NCBI GenBank assembly: GCA_018398765.1
Contig: JAHBMJ010000653.1
Span: 28,501-92,500 of the forward strand
Reading direction: 5' to 3'
DNA from: Chromera velia
Lineage: Eukaryota; Sar; Chromeraceae
DNA length: 64,000 bases
Shown here: one piece after another, positions 23,501 through 35,150 of the stretch
Layout of the letters: each line of letters starts with the position of its first letter
Position numbering within the stretch: the first letter of the stretch is position 1
Made by a program: the position numbers and the translations under genes
Notes under the pieces: generated by a model
Database searches by the model: none
Told to the model about the DNA's origin: nothing
The model's input: the letters and a program-made list of their open reading frames with translations, nothing else

Positions 23501-23714
23501 CCCTGCTTAAAGGTGAAAGAAGGGGAACACAAGGTTGCCACAGAGGACACGGGATGAGGCGCAAGGACCTCATTGGCGTACCAAAACGGCGGGAATAGAA
23601 TCTTCGGCAGAAGGATTTGACAGCGGAGACGGCCTCCAGGCGGTGATATGTCAAACTAACAATCCGTGAAGACGCTCGACCCGCGGACAGCCGGACTGGA
23701 TCTCTTCGTAACAA
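18786..23714 (-). CDS. UbiB/ABC1 (ADCK-type) atypical kinase-like protein
   Basis: Family members are atypical protein kinase-fold ATPases that support ubiquinone synthesis in mitochondria or quinone/lipid metabolism in plastids. The minus-strand exons are 23714-22780, 22232-22127, 21504-21475 (doubtful), 21369-21219, 20842-20767, 20362-19972, 19726-19331 and 19001-18786. All phases close, giving about 766 residues. The basic Arg/Ser-rich N-terminus resembles an organelle targeting peptide. A hydrophobic stretch (near residues 225-255) precedes the core. Family marks are the KxGQ-equivalent IKFMQWAGTRQDLFPP, then RVRPHSRSATDKVLRRAFG, VYKGKL...VAVKVVHPGC (Lys of the small lobe), DLMLMAAVASFLE, FIHADLHPGNILV (catalytic loop), IILDCGLV (DFG-equivalent) and LEGLARRLDPSLDLIDAALP near the C-terminus. 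ADCK2 is the closest human type I can suggest. KxGQ has Met for Gly, and the glycine/alanine-rich loop exon is unclear. Introns hold large CA, GA and GAAA repeats. Confidence 0.9.
19034..19113. repeat. (CA)n then (GA)n microsatellite in the last intron of the UbiB-family gene
   Basis: About 28 CA units with TA interruptions (19034-19090) are followed by GA units. The tract lies 30 bases upstream of the last exon's acceptor. On the coding strand it forms a (TC)n(TG)n pyrimidine-rich stretch. Confidence 0.9.
20370..20540. repeat. (CAGG)n, (GAAA)n and (GGAA)n tracts in an intron
   Basis: CAGG units at 20366-20394 form the coding-strand (CCTG)n run that leads into the acceptor at 20362. GAAA and GGAA units follow at 20446-20540. 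On the minus strand this is a strong polypyrimidine tract. Confidence 0.9.
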
Positions 23715-24353
23715 TTTGCATTGACCGAGCGCGGAAGCGGGAGAAATGATGGAACGTACCGGCTCCTATATAGCTGGTGCAGATCAGGGGATCGATAGAA
23801 TATCGATAGATACGCCCCATCCTGCTCCCTTCATTGAAGTTCATTCCCCATTCATTCCCCTCAGTGCCCGCGGCCGGGATCAGCCGCGCCGCGCCGCGGC
23901 GGCCGCGCGGCCCATTCCGCGGGTCATATTTTGCGGGGACTGCATGCATGCCTGCGCGTACGTGCAGCATGCAGATGCATGATGATGCATGCAGTCATCC
24001 GTGGAACTCAGACATGCAGATCTCAGACAGCCTGCGCACAACAATTCAACCGATACGCGCAAAAGCCACTCAGCACAATCTCAGCACATCTCATCTCCAA
24101 TTCAATCTCGGCACACATTTCAGCACAATGATCGAGTCGGGCTACTGATGGCTACCGTCACTTTTGAAGTTTTACACCTACTCGTCGTAAGAATCAACGT
24201 GGAACTCAAAGACAGCAAGTGTGCCCCAAAGAAAGCGTTTGAGACGGCGGAATATTGTTGAGTTTAGCAGCGAAAAGAAAAAGAGGTCCTCTTCGTTTCG
24301 TTTCTCCTTTCTTCCTCTAGAAACGTTGTTCTGGCCCGAACCAGCCAGGAGAC
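23715..24353. promoter_or_regulatory. Shared upstream region of a divergent gene pair
   Basis: 640 bases separate the ATG of the UbiB-family gene (minus) from that of the long plus-strand gene. The middle contains a very GC-rich palindromic patch (CGCGCCGCGCCGCGGCGGCC near 23885) and clustered GCATGC/TGCATG motifs (23940-23995). It is a plausible bidirectional promoter, by position only. No TATA box could be assigned. Confidence 0.45.
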
Positions 24354-27300
24354 ATGGACAGAAAAAGGACGAAGACAATGTCGATACCGTGCCCTGAGGG
24401 AAGGAGACCCATGGAGGAGATTCCCTGTGGGAACCTGATGGAAAAACTGAATCGATTCGCAGACACGCTGAGAAGAGAACTCGAAGATGCCCAACTCCCC
24501 CTGTGTGTCCACGCGGTGTGGCAGCGCTTACTTGAGCTTTCCGTAGACGTGTGGGGGATTTGCTCTCGTTGCAGAGAGATGGATCCCGACTATCACTCTG
24601 TGGCTGGAGGAAGCGTGGTCAGTTTCTCTCGCGAAGAAGAAAAAAAAGAAAGAGACCCCACTTGTAGAGACTGACAACCTTTTGTATGTTTGTCTCCCCC
24701 TTTTCTCTTTGCAGATTTCGGAGGAAAAGTTTCTCTGCACGGCCCGGGACTTTCTGAACATCCTCGAGCAGACCCACTTCTTTCCTGACATTCTCGGAAG
24801 TGAGTCGTCTCGTCACACTTTTTCTCTGCTTGGAGAGAGGCCTCCCAACGTTCGTGCGAAGCACTGTTGCCTTTTTTTTCCGATCATTGAACTGAATATT
24901 TCTTGGGGTTTCCCACTGTCTCTTTCGCCCCTTTCTCTTTGCAGTGCGCCCCCTGGCTCGCGAGGCCGTGATGGAAATTTTCCAGCTGGCGAGGGCGTTC
25001 TGGGGGGACACTGCCGAGGTCCGTCTCCTGAACCCGAAAGTTGCCTTCTGGGACCGGGTCGAATTCCTCACCCACAGAGAGAGCAGCTCGGAAGGAGCGA
25101 CGGCCCTGGGACTGAAACTCCATCAGTGTGAACCAGAGAAACGTCTTTGGGGACTCGTCGAGCCTACCGAGTTTGGTCTTCTCATCGGGGGTATTGGTCA
25201 CCCTTTTTTTCTGGTGCGTTGGTTTGGGGTGGGGTAGTTGGTGGGGTCATTTTGGGACAGACAGAAGCCCGTCTCTTTTCGCTTTTGATAGAATACAAAA
25301 ACCAAGACTTCTCTGGTTGAAAAGCCATGAATCTTCTCACTCTGTCCGGCAGTTTGAATCAGCCTGTGCCCGACTGTTCGTGAGAGAAGAGTGTTTGCAA
25401 TGGCATCGTCACCTGTACCATTCGGAAAAGCCTTACAGTTGTGCACTTATTTCAAGTTCCCTCAGCCCTGTTGTCATGTGACCTCTTCCCTCCCTCCCTT
25501 CTCCTCCCGCCCCCCTTCCTCTGCCTCAGAGTGTGGGAGATGAGCTGGCCGCAGAGGAGAACAGACTGAAGGAAGCGAACGAGAACCCGAACGACGAGAA
25601 CGACGACGTGAAGTCCAACCAAGAGGAGATGCTGATCCGAGCCAAGCGCTTCTGGTTGGCCCTCATTGAGCATGTCCTGGTCAACCACACGAAAATGCCC
25701 AAGTACTTCCGCCTCGAGATGGAGGAGGACCAACTCTTTCCTGACGATGACGTCTACAGGGTTCGTTCGTTTGTTCATTTGGGGTCCTTTCGCCCGTTTA
25801 TTTATACTTGTACGTGTGTTTCGGTCTGTTTTCATGTATTTGATTTCTTATTCATATATTCTTTCCCATTTTCTTGTTTTTGCTTTCTCGTGTCACTTCG
25901 TCGTGCCGTGTATCTGCGGCGTCAAGGGAGGTGCGAGGAGGTAGATTGAAGTGCGAGGGGAAATTCCATCCGAAAAGAGGGCGCATGGACGCCCGGGAAG
26001 ACACAAAGAGCGAAGGAAGTCGGGGAAAGAATGGCGGAACGGAAATGTTGCACGCATGTGTGATTGGAAGGGGAAGGAAAAGGGGAGGAGGGGAATCAAG
26101 GGAAAGTGAATCAGGAAAAAGAGCTTCCTCACGACGCCTTGTGTCCTCTTGTCTCGTTCCCTCCTGGCTTCTGTAGTTTTGTCCCGTGCAGAGTGTAGCC
26201 GAGAGGCAGGAAAGAAACCCTCATTCGGGAAAGGGAGAATTCTGGAAAGAAGGAGGCAAGGCATGAACACCCCTCGTCCACTCAGGCTCCCTTGCGCTCT
26301 CTCTGTCGCTCTCGCTCTCTCTTTCTTGAGTGAGGAAGTGCGGGAAAAAACGCTATGTCATGCGCTCATTCTCTCTCACTCGCTGGGGTCGAGCTGCGAG
26401 AACACGAAAGGTCATTTTCATGTCCCTTCGGACTTTCGTTCGCTTGACCGCACGTTTGGCGCTTCCAAAGTCTTCTCTTTTTCTTTTCTTTTCTTTGCTC
26501 TTCCGGCTTCATCGTCATTTCATTATCTTCCCCCTCACGCTCTAAAGTTCCATGCAAAAGAAACGAATACAAGTTCGCGGAGATCCCCTCCCGTGTGGTC
26601 GTGCGTGAGAGAAAGAAGTGAGCTGGTGCGCCAAAATGCGGACGGGGAATGGAATTTGTCCGGGGAAGAGGAAGAAAACACACTCACTCAAAGGAACGAC
26701 TTTACCGACCAGGGCGAGTTGCTGCTGCAGAAGGCAGAGAACGGAAAGGCAACCGCGAACTGAGTCGGAATAAAGACCAAGCTGGCAGTCTGCAAGAAGC
26801 AACGAAAGAAGAAAGGAAAAAAAAGAAGCGACAGCGGAAAAGGAGATAAGAAGAGGACAGAAAAGAAAGAACGTCAGAAAGAAAGGCTTGTGGCTTAACC
26901 AGCTCAGCGTGCCCATCTTCTTCCCCCCCCGCCTCTCTGTCTGTCTGTCGTCCATCGCGCCCCTCCCTCTCTCTCCCGCTTGTTTGTTGTCTTTTGGAAA
27001 TGTCAGAGAAGAAGTTTCGAACTCCAGCTGACTGAAAATCTTTTGTTTGTGTCAAACCTCTGCGAATTCTGTGGAAGCACTTAAACTCGTTTGGTTTCGT
27101 TTCTTCCAATCTCTCTTTGGCTGGCCGGTCTGTCTGCCTGTCCCTCTGTCCAACAGTGTTCGTTCGTTCAACTCTCTTTGCCTGCCTGCTTGCCTGCCTG
27201 CATGCTTGCCTACACAAATGAGAACAAGAAGAAAGGTGACAAGGACAGCAGGAAAGAAGGAGAAAAGACAGGCACGAATTGAATGTGTTGGTTCATTTGT

Positions 27301-27803
27301 TTGTTCGTTTGTTGTTTTTTCTGTCGGCTTGTCTGTCTGCCTGGAAAACTAGATGCTGCTGGAAGCGGAGGAGCTCCTGCGTTGCTTCCGTGCTTGAGTA
27401 TGTCTGTGATGAGTGAAGAGACGGTACACTTGACATTCCTCCCAATCTCCACACTCAACTGGGGGGCTTGTTTGTCGAGCGAGCGTGCGTGCGGCAAAAC
27501 TTCGTGGATTGACTCCGTATTCGCATGATTTTCTTCGAGGGGAATTTCCTTGAAGACAAAGCCGCTCGAAATCTGACTCCCTTCTCGCGTTTCCTTCTCT
27601 TCTCCCGTGTGATGGACGGATGCAGAGACTGGAGACTGCGTACTACAAGCTTGTCGTCTACGCGAAGAACCTCCTCAGAGCTCGTCTGGACTCGGGCGCA
27701 CAGAAAGAGACTGGACAGATCATCCCCCCAATCGGCGGAGAGGTCTGTCTGTCTTTTTTTGCGCCTCTGTGATCCGGCGGGCGTCTCTACATGTACCTCT
27801 CTC

Positions 27804-27893
<90 letters not shown>

Positions 27894-29049
27894 GGTGCAA
27901 AATGGTGAGATGTGGATGTGGTCGTCAATCAAAGGGCGGTTCCTTTTGCAAACTTATTATGACCTCCCTCAGGACAGTGTGCGAACACACATGTCCTTCT
28001 GTCTGTCTGACAGCACGATGTAGTTTGTCTGCCTGCCTTTCTGTCGGCTACTTATCAAGTCGATTGAGAAGCCTGCCTTGCTCTCTGTTATGAAGCCCAT
28101 GACCCAAAATCTGCTTTCAAACTCACTCCGGTCAAGGGTCTTGAATTGCTCTGTAAAGATTTAATCATTCGTTCTGCTTTCCCTCTTCTGTGACAGCGAC
28201 TGGGTTGGCCAAACCTGAGGCGCACAATGGACACCCTTCACTCCCTTCTGGATGTGGAGGTCCGTCGGCCCTTTATTCCTTGCTTTTCTTTGTTTGTGCA
28301 GTCCGTCCGCATTTTTGTTTTCCCGTTCGACGGTTCTACCGCTCTTCATGAGCACTTTGGATTCCCTTTGCTTTAGCGTTCGTTTCTTTTCACTTTTCTT
28401 CTGCCAGAAGCCCATGATTGACAAAATCAACCGAGAGAATACTCAAAACGGTTTCGTTTTTTTTTTCTTTTTTTGCAGGACTCCACTACCGAGATTCTCT
28501 CCGCCGTCCGAAATCTACTGAACTCGCTTCGGGGTGGGTAGGTAGCAGTGTGGGTATGCGTAGGCACTCCAGTTTGTCCCTTGTTTTGTTCTTCCCTCTC
28601 TCTTTGTGTAGATTCTTCGTTTCTGTCCCTTTCAGGGGTCCTCGAAGAATCTCTCCGTCGAGTGCGCAGATGGCCTCTCTCGTGCCCTCTTTTTCTTTTT
28701 TCTGTATTTTGTTCCCGGAATTCTTCGGTCCCTCTGTCATTTCTTCAATGCTTGCGTTTTTTTCCGAGGCTTGTTGTCCTTGTTCGTTTTTCTTTACCTT
28801 TGTGGGTGTGATGTTTGTGTCTGGTCGCCCAAAGACCGAGGTGGCCTACTCGCTCATTTCCTTATTCTGTCTTGTGTTCCATACTTCTGCAGTGAAGGAT
28901 TGTATGACAATGGGGGCAGGAACGGCGATTCCGAAGGCTGAATTGTCGGGTCCTCTGGGAGGTCTGTCTTGTCTATCTGTCGTCTTCTATCTCTCTCTCT
29001 CTCTCACACATTCTTGCTCCCATTCCCGGTCTCAATCTTTCTTTCTCTT

Positions 29050-29097
<48 letters not shown>

Positions 29098-32000
29098 CGT
29101 GTGTGTGCGTGAAGGCGTATGAGTGTTCGAATTGTCATCGCTTCTCCCGCTCTTCGAACTTTCCTCTCTTACCCTTTCGTTTCTCTCTCTCCTCCTGGTC
29201 GGTGCAGCTACCTGTGAGCGTGCGTTCAAGGACGGGAAGAAGAAAGGAGGGAAGCACGGGCACCCTGCCTCTGAGGTTCCCTCTGTGGATCCGTACGTCC
29301 ATCTGACGTTCGGGTTTTCCTTTGATGACCTTCCTCTGAAGAGAGTGCTGTCAGGGGTGATCGAGGGGGAGGAGGAGGATGACGACTTCGGAGAGAGAGG
29401 GTTTGAGCCCGTCTCTGTGCCTGCAGTTCTCCTCTCTCGTGTGTGTCCAAAAAGATTTCGGCTCGATTCCGTCAAGGTCGGTCCGTCGGTTGGTCAGTCT
29501 TGCTTTCACTCTCCGTGAAGAAACGGGGAGGAAGAAAGAAAAAGACGGGGGAGAGAAAGACGAGAAGAAAGATTCGCCGTCGCAAGAAACAAATATAGGG
29601 AGCAGAAACCATCCAGTGCGATAGTGTGGATTGTAAAGCGAAAAGAGAACAAAAAAAAAGGGAAGGAGACAATTTTCCAGGGAATCTAAAAAAAATTTCC
29701 TGGATCCTGCGTGCGTGACACCACTCCCGTCCGTTTCCATTCCCCGTGTCTTTCTGTGCAGCGGGACAGCACACGCACCTGTCAGGAATATCTGGAGGAG
29801 TTGAGGGAGGCAGGCGAGCAGTTGAGGGATTTGAGCTGGATGTGTCCTGAGGATGAGCGATTGATTCCTGCTGAATGGCTGCGACCAGAGGAGGGGTACG
29901 GTTGTGACGACATGTATGAATGTGAGGAGAATGGGTACAGGAAGTTTGGGGAGAATACGGAGGGGGGGAGAGCAGGGAGAGAGATGAGGGAGCAGCTCGG
30001 TGGGACGGCCAGGCTTCTGATGTCAGGAAGCAGAAGGACTCCCAGGGCTCGGGCTCGGGATGGATCGAGAATGGTCAGTCAATGTTGCGTTCTCCTTCTT
30101 TCTGTTTTTTAGGGGTGTAGAAGGTAGGTTCGGTTCTTGTTCACAGGTTTGCAGTGACCCCTTTTTCAGTCTTTGTGCTGCAGTTTTCTCCACGGGTCTT
30201 TCCTTTCTCTTCTCGTTCTCTCGTTTGCGTGAGAGATGTTTTTTTCGATACACTCCTCAGCCATCGGTGCCCTGGTTGACCCTTCGGCTGCCTTGATCGG
30301 ATTTTTCTCTCGGTCTGTTGTTTTCTGTCGTTGTTTGAATTGAAGCTTCTCTGTCCTGTGACTCAACTTTTCGCGGCTCTTCCGAATGCACGTGCAGGTG
30401 GATGTGGGAGAGGAAGAGGAGAGGTCAGACGCGCACGACCTGTCGGAAGACGAGGATATGACTGAGGAAAGGGAGAGTGGGCACAAGGGACAGCAGCCGA
30501 GGGCTGTTGGGGTGACATTCTTCCACCCACTTGAGACGACAGACACGAAGAGAAAGCAGAACAGCCCCCTGACACCCCAGTCTCTCTGTTCCACCAGAGA
30601 GGGGGAGCGCACGCCGCTGGACGGCCCCTCACTCTTTCAGGCCGTGCTCGGGCTGATCAAGAAAGATACTGCCGCACAGGTCGGAAGGGAGAGAGCACAG
30701 CTGACGCACGCCAACACAAACCCAAGCCGCCTCACTTCCCAGGTGAAGGGTGGCAGGAAGTCATCGGCAGAGGAGACTCACCTGTTTCCTCGAGGAGACA
30801 CACACAGACAGAGACCCCACATGCTTCTGTCCATGCACCCTCAACAACCCCAAAGCAATCCCCCCTCTGGAGGGCAAAGGGAAAGCCAGGCGGCTGCGAA
30901 TGGAAAGAAGGGCCCCGCCCTTTTCCCCTTTGGGCAGTTGGCAGGCGCGATGGTTCCCTCGGGGGAAGCCGACAAGTCACCGACGTGTTCCTCTGTCTCA
31001 TCTCTCACCCAGCCTTCTGTTGCTGTACGGATTCGCGTCAACCCCTCGCCTCTCGCAGGTGGCCCCAAATCTTCCCTCTCAGCACCGAAAAATCCAACCA
31101 CGAAGACTGCCGAAGAAGAAGCAGATCCCCCAAAACCGAATAAGGACGCTGCCCTCCACCTTTTTGGAGCTCTCGGATCCTTGGGAGGTCTGACGGTGTC
31201 GAACCCCCCTCAGGCTCCCGATCCCCCCTCCACAGACATCTTCTCACGTCTTTTCCCCCCTGCACAGGTGAACTCGAAATTTCCCATTGATTCCTTCCCC
31301 CCACAGGCTGTGAAGCTGCCTGCTGCCGAGAAGATGTCACATCTGAACGGCGCACTTCCCGACAAAGAGCCCCCTGCCAACACCGGTCCGTCTGGTGCTG
31401 TCAAACGCCAGCGTCGTGGGTCGGGAAGGCAGCCCGGGGAGACTCGAGAGACAGAGCCGCAACAGGCAGTGCCAAATCGGATGGCCACGAGACGGATGTC
31501 CACTCGACAGACGGCTGCCCACCTGAAGGCATCCCAGCAGCAGGCAGCATCTGAAGTCGAATGCAACAGCAACAGCAGCAGAGAAGACTTGAAGGGAAAA
31601 GAGAGGAAGGAGGGAGCAGTGGCACGGGGAGAGGACGCGATCCCCTCTCATTCAGCACCCGCCGACCAACCGCAGCAGCAACAGCAGAAGCGGGCCCGCG
31701 TTTGCCCTCCATCCCAGGAAGACATGAAGGCGAAACAGATCCCCAAAGGAGTGGGTGTTGGTGTGGGGCATTCCATGTTCTCCAACCTCACTGCAGCGTT
31801 CCCTACAGGGAAAGATCCCTCCCCCCCTCCCCCTCCCTCAGATCCCAGAAGAGGCCTACCGTCTCTCCTCTGTGGTGCTTTCAGCAAATCTTCAGGAAAG
31901 AAAGAGATTTCAGAACACCTCGAGACACAGCAGTCGAGCACGAGGAATCCCTTTCCATCCCCCCGCGCAGACAGAGGGAGAGATACAGAGGATGTCAATC

Positions 32001-34459
32001 CCGACCCTGTTTCGTTTCTGAAATCCCTTCAGGGGTCTCAGAGAGACGGAAAAAGAGGTCCTCCTTCTGCTTCACCCCCCCGCGCAGACAGAGGGAGAGA
32101 CAAAGAGAAAGATGTCAATGCCGACCCTGTTTGGTTTCTGAAATCCCTTCAGGGGTCTCAGAAAGACGGAAAGAGAGGTCCTCCGTCTGCTTCACCCCCC
32201 CGCGCAGACAGAGGGAGAGACAAAGAGAAAGATGCCAATCCCGACCCGCTTGCGTTTTTGAAATCCCTTCAGGGGTCTCAGAGAGACGGAAAAAGAGGTC
32301 CTCCTTCTGCTTCACCCCCCCGCGCAGACAGAGGGAGAGACAAAGAGAAAGATGTCAATGCCGACCCTGTTTGGTTTCTGAAATCCCTTCAGGGGTCTCA
32401 GAAAGACGGAAAGAGAGGTCCTCCGTCTGCTTCACCCCCCCGCGCAGACAGAGACACAGACAAAGAGAAAGATGCCAATCCCGACCCGCTTGCGTTTTTG
32501 AAATCTCTTCAGGGGTCACAGAGAGACGGGAGCAGGGGGAAGTCTTCTTCTGTTTCTCTCTCCACAGAGAGGTTCTCCATTGATTCCCACAAGCCAAAGT
32601 CCAAAGGCATTCTCGACACTCGCGCGAGAGCCATGCCGAGCCCTGCAGAGACCCACCGTTCCAAGCAGGAGCCCTTGTCGAGATCTTCTTTCCGACAGGC
32701 CCTGGGCTTTCTCTCGACTTCCCTGGGAGACAACGGGGAGGGGGGCTGTCTGAGGGGGGGGGCCTCCCATCCTCCGTCAGTTCGTGGATCGATTGGTTCT
32801 TCTTCGGTGGGTAGGGACGTTGAGACAGAGGGAAGCGTTCGAAGTGGGGGGAGAAGTTCAGTTGGTCAGCGTTCGGGGGGACTCGTGGGGGGACTAGCGA
32901 GCATTGTAGGGGGGCAACAAAAGGAGAAGGGCCGAGAGGGTGATCGTCTGTCGTTGTCGTCAGCATTGACAGGTCTGCGTGGTGCGTCAGAGAGGCGTGT
33001 GCGTGAGCCCCTTCCCGCGCCTGGAAGGAGACTGACTGGTTCTGAGGAAAGTTGGAAAGAGTGGGAGGGGGAGGAAGACAGTGTGCTGGATGATGGAGAG
33101 AGGGGGCAGATTCCTCACAGAGAGGGGTGGGTGGGCATTCTCAAGGGCACTGTGTCTACGTCTGTGCAGGGGGAGACGGGCCTTCCAGGGAAAGAGAAGA
33201 GGGGAAGAGATGTGACTGGGGTGCCTGTGTTCATGCCAGCAGAGAAGAGGGGAAGGGAAATGATGAGTCAGTCCCTTGGAGGTGGAAGAGAGACGAAAGG
33301 CAGGGGAAGGGATCAGACTGCGTGTGCTCCTGTGGCTCCCCATTTGCCACAGCAACAGCGAGACAGGCTCGTTGCAGTCAAGCAAGAGATCGGTCAGACG
33401 TCAAAAGCCGGGGTCAGGAAGGAGGCGGTGGGGGTGCATCAACAGCACGAGCACACCCGGAACGGCGAAATGGACTCAGTTCCTGGGCAAAGGGGGGGGG
33501 GAGGGTTTGCTTCCTTCACTCCCCTACTTAGGGAAGGGTATGAAGCGGCTCGCTTACCAACGTCAGTCTCTGGGGGTTCTGTGTCAGGCTCAAATGCCAG
33601 TAGACAGGGGGGTATGCCAACGTCCGTCTCTGGGGGTTCTGTGTCAGGCTCAAATGCCAGTAGACAGGGGGGTATGCCAACGTCCGTCTCTGGGGGTTCT
33701 GTGTCAGGCTCAAATGCCAGTAGACAGGGGGGTATGCCAACGTCCGTCTCTGGGGGTTCTGTGTCAGGCTCAAATGCCAGTAGACAGGGGGGTATGCCAA
33801 CGTCCGTCTCTGGGGGTTCTGTGTCAGGCTCAGACGCTGCGAAAAGAGGGGGGGTGTCATCAGGTTTTGACGTTCTCAATCAGCTGAGGATGCAGATGAG
33901 TGTCCCTCAAAATGGGGGACAGAGAATGACGCAAGCGCAGCCGCAGAAAGGCAGCGGCCTCCCCCCCCACGAAATTATGGCTGCACTCGTAGGGGGGGGT
34001 CGTCAGGTTCCTCAGTTGCTCGGCACAGGACAACAGAGTCATGAGCAGAGGGGGGTCGGGGGGGCTCTCAGCCAGCTGATGGAGGGGCGTGCACCGCCAC
34101 AGCAGCCGTACGGGAGGATGGGGTGGAATGAGGGGCACCGTGACGGGGGATTCAGGTCCCCCCATGATCCTCACGTGGAGACGTTGATGGATGCAGTCTC
34201 GATGTCGAGTCCGTCTGTTGTGTCTGCGGGGGGAACCCCTTCGTTCTCTCCCTTGACGGGCCCGAACGGCATCCTTGCGGGTTTGGGTGGCCAGAGGGGT
34301 GCGGTGGGTAAGGGGAAGATCCCAGCAGGAGACGGGGAGTCTGCGGGGGACTCTGCAGAATTTTCCTCTGCTCTGTCTGCAATCGAGTCGGAGTCAGAGT
34401 CGGAAGGGAATGACTTCGAGGACAAAAATGATGAAGACTGGGTTCCCTGGAAGAATTAA
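24354..34459 (+). CDS. Very long multi-exon gene; possible divergent cohesin SA/SCC3-like protein with disordered repeat tail
   Basis: Exons I can support are 24354-24617, 24715-24799, 24945-25190, 25363-25379 (17 bp), 25530-25760, 27626-27742, 28197-28259, 28408-28450, 28479-28533, 28636-~28656, 28893-28961, 29208-29476, 29762-30073 and 30398-34459. Phases close except around 28408-28660, and extra exons may exist at 25.8-27.6 kb (for example 27353-27389). The N-terminal ~600 residues are helical, HEAT-like. EFGLLIGG + ACARLF, MPKYFRLEM and RLETAYYKLVVYAKNLLRAR fall in the same order as weakly similar SA/STAG blocks (IPQYFDLE, LLAAFSKLIIY). This match is tentative, and an SA protein would normally have more sequence before it. 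The last exon (1,354 codons) is hydrophilic and disordered, has two tandem repeat arrays, and ends in an acidic ESESESEGNDFED segment with stop at 34457. Confidence 0.75.
31964..32540 (+). repeat. Coding tandem repeat, about 120 bp (40 residues) x 5
   Basis: Five units start at about 31964, 32081, 32201, 32321 and 32441. The first is 117 bp and the others exactly 120 bp, so the frame is kept. Each encodes PRADRGRD...DP..FLKSLQGSQ.DGKRGPPSAS. Units 2 and 4 (VNADPVWF) match each other, as do 3 and 5 (ANPDPLAF). This indicates a 240-bp higher-order repeat. Confidence 0.95.
33557..33840 (+). repeat. Coding tandem repeat, 60 bp (20 residues) x 5
   Basis: Five 60-bp units encode PTSVSGGSVSGSNASRQGGM. 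Units 2-4 are identical at the DNA level, the first differs at one base near its start, and the last diverges after GSVSGS. Near identity means recent expansion or gene conversion. Confidence 0.97.
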
Positions 34460-35150
34460 TTAATTAAGCCTTCGCCTGAGAGACTGATTGTGATTGTGCT
34501 CATTGGTTCCGTCTATCATCCAGTTTTGTCTGCCTGCCTGCGTGAGGCATGAGGTGTGCATGTGTGACTGGATAGTTGGGGGGACGGGAAGCTTGAGATG
34601 AAGTTCGTGAGGACAATCGATCAGGGAGGCAGAGAGAGAAGAGAGTGTGTGAGAGAAGTTGCGGTCGTTTGGTCTTCGAGTGGTAAGGGAAAAACGGGGT
34701 GTAGAAAAGTTTTCTCAATCACTATCGGTCGATGCTGGTGGGAGGGAATCGAGATGCATGTACTCAATCAAAGGTGAAGGTGGAGGTGGAAGAAATGAAA
34801 TACCAAAGGGCATGTAAGGGGTCGGAGGAAAATAGATAATGGAGGGAGGACAGTCACCGTCTCACTGACCGACTGAAGCTTCTCTTCTTGCTTGCAGTCG
34901 AGTCTCTTCCTTCTTTTCCCTGTCTTCTTGTATTGTGTCTTTCTGTGTGTTCATGATCATGCCTTTCTCTTGCCCCGTCTTTCTTCCTTCCTCCTTCTTG
35001 AGCCAGCCTCCTTTGCTGCTCTCATCTAGCTCTTTCTCTTTCCAATTCGGCGTCTGTCTGTCTGTCTGCCCAACGGAGTTTGAGTGCATCGCTTGGAGAA
35101 AAACTTTATTGAATGCATGCTGGGGAGGGGAGGGGTGTGAACGGAAGGAA
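34460..35150. other. Spacer after the long gene
   Basis: A TTAATTAATTAA stretch directly follows the stop codon. The rest has no supported exon, though a TTGCTTGCAG acceptor-like site occurs at 34889-34898. Confidence 0.45.

Noticed and set aside
27353-27389. Exon encoding MLLEAEELLRCF in the long plus-strand gene
   Set aside because: Sequence looks plausible, but the only donor leaves phase 1 while the next well-supported exon needs phase 0. I mention it without including it.
31561-32583. 340-codon plus-strand frame with RQRERQRERC-type repeats
   Set aside because: Shadow of the same tandem repeat in the +1/+2 frame. The main frame is longer and spliced in phase.
33557-33840. Regular 60-bp repeats as a CRISPR array
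   Set aside because: Units are contiguous without variable spacers, in frame, inside a coding exon of a eukaryotic gene.
30732-34425. Many long antisense frames under the last exon of the long plus-strand gene, including repetitive proline-rich ones
   Set aside because: They mirror the sense tandem repeats and G-runs. The sense frame is continuous for 1,354 codons and joins upstream exons in phase.
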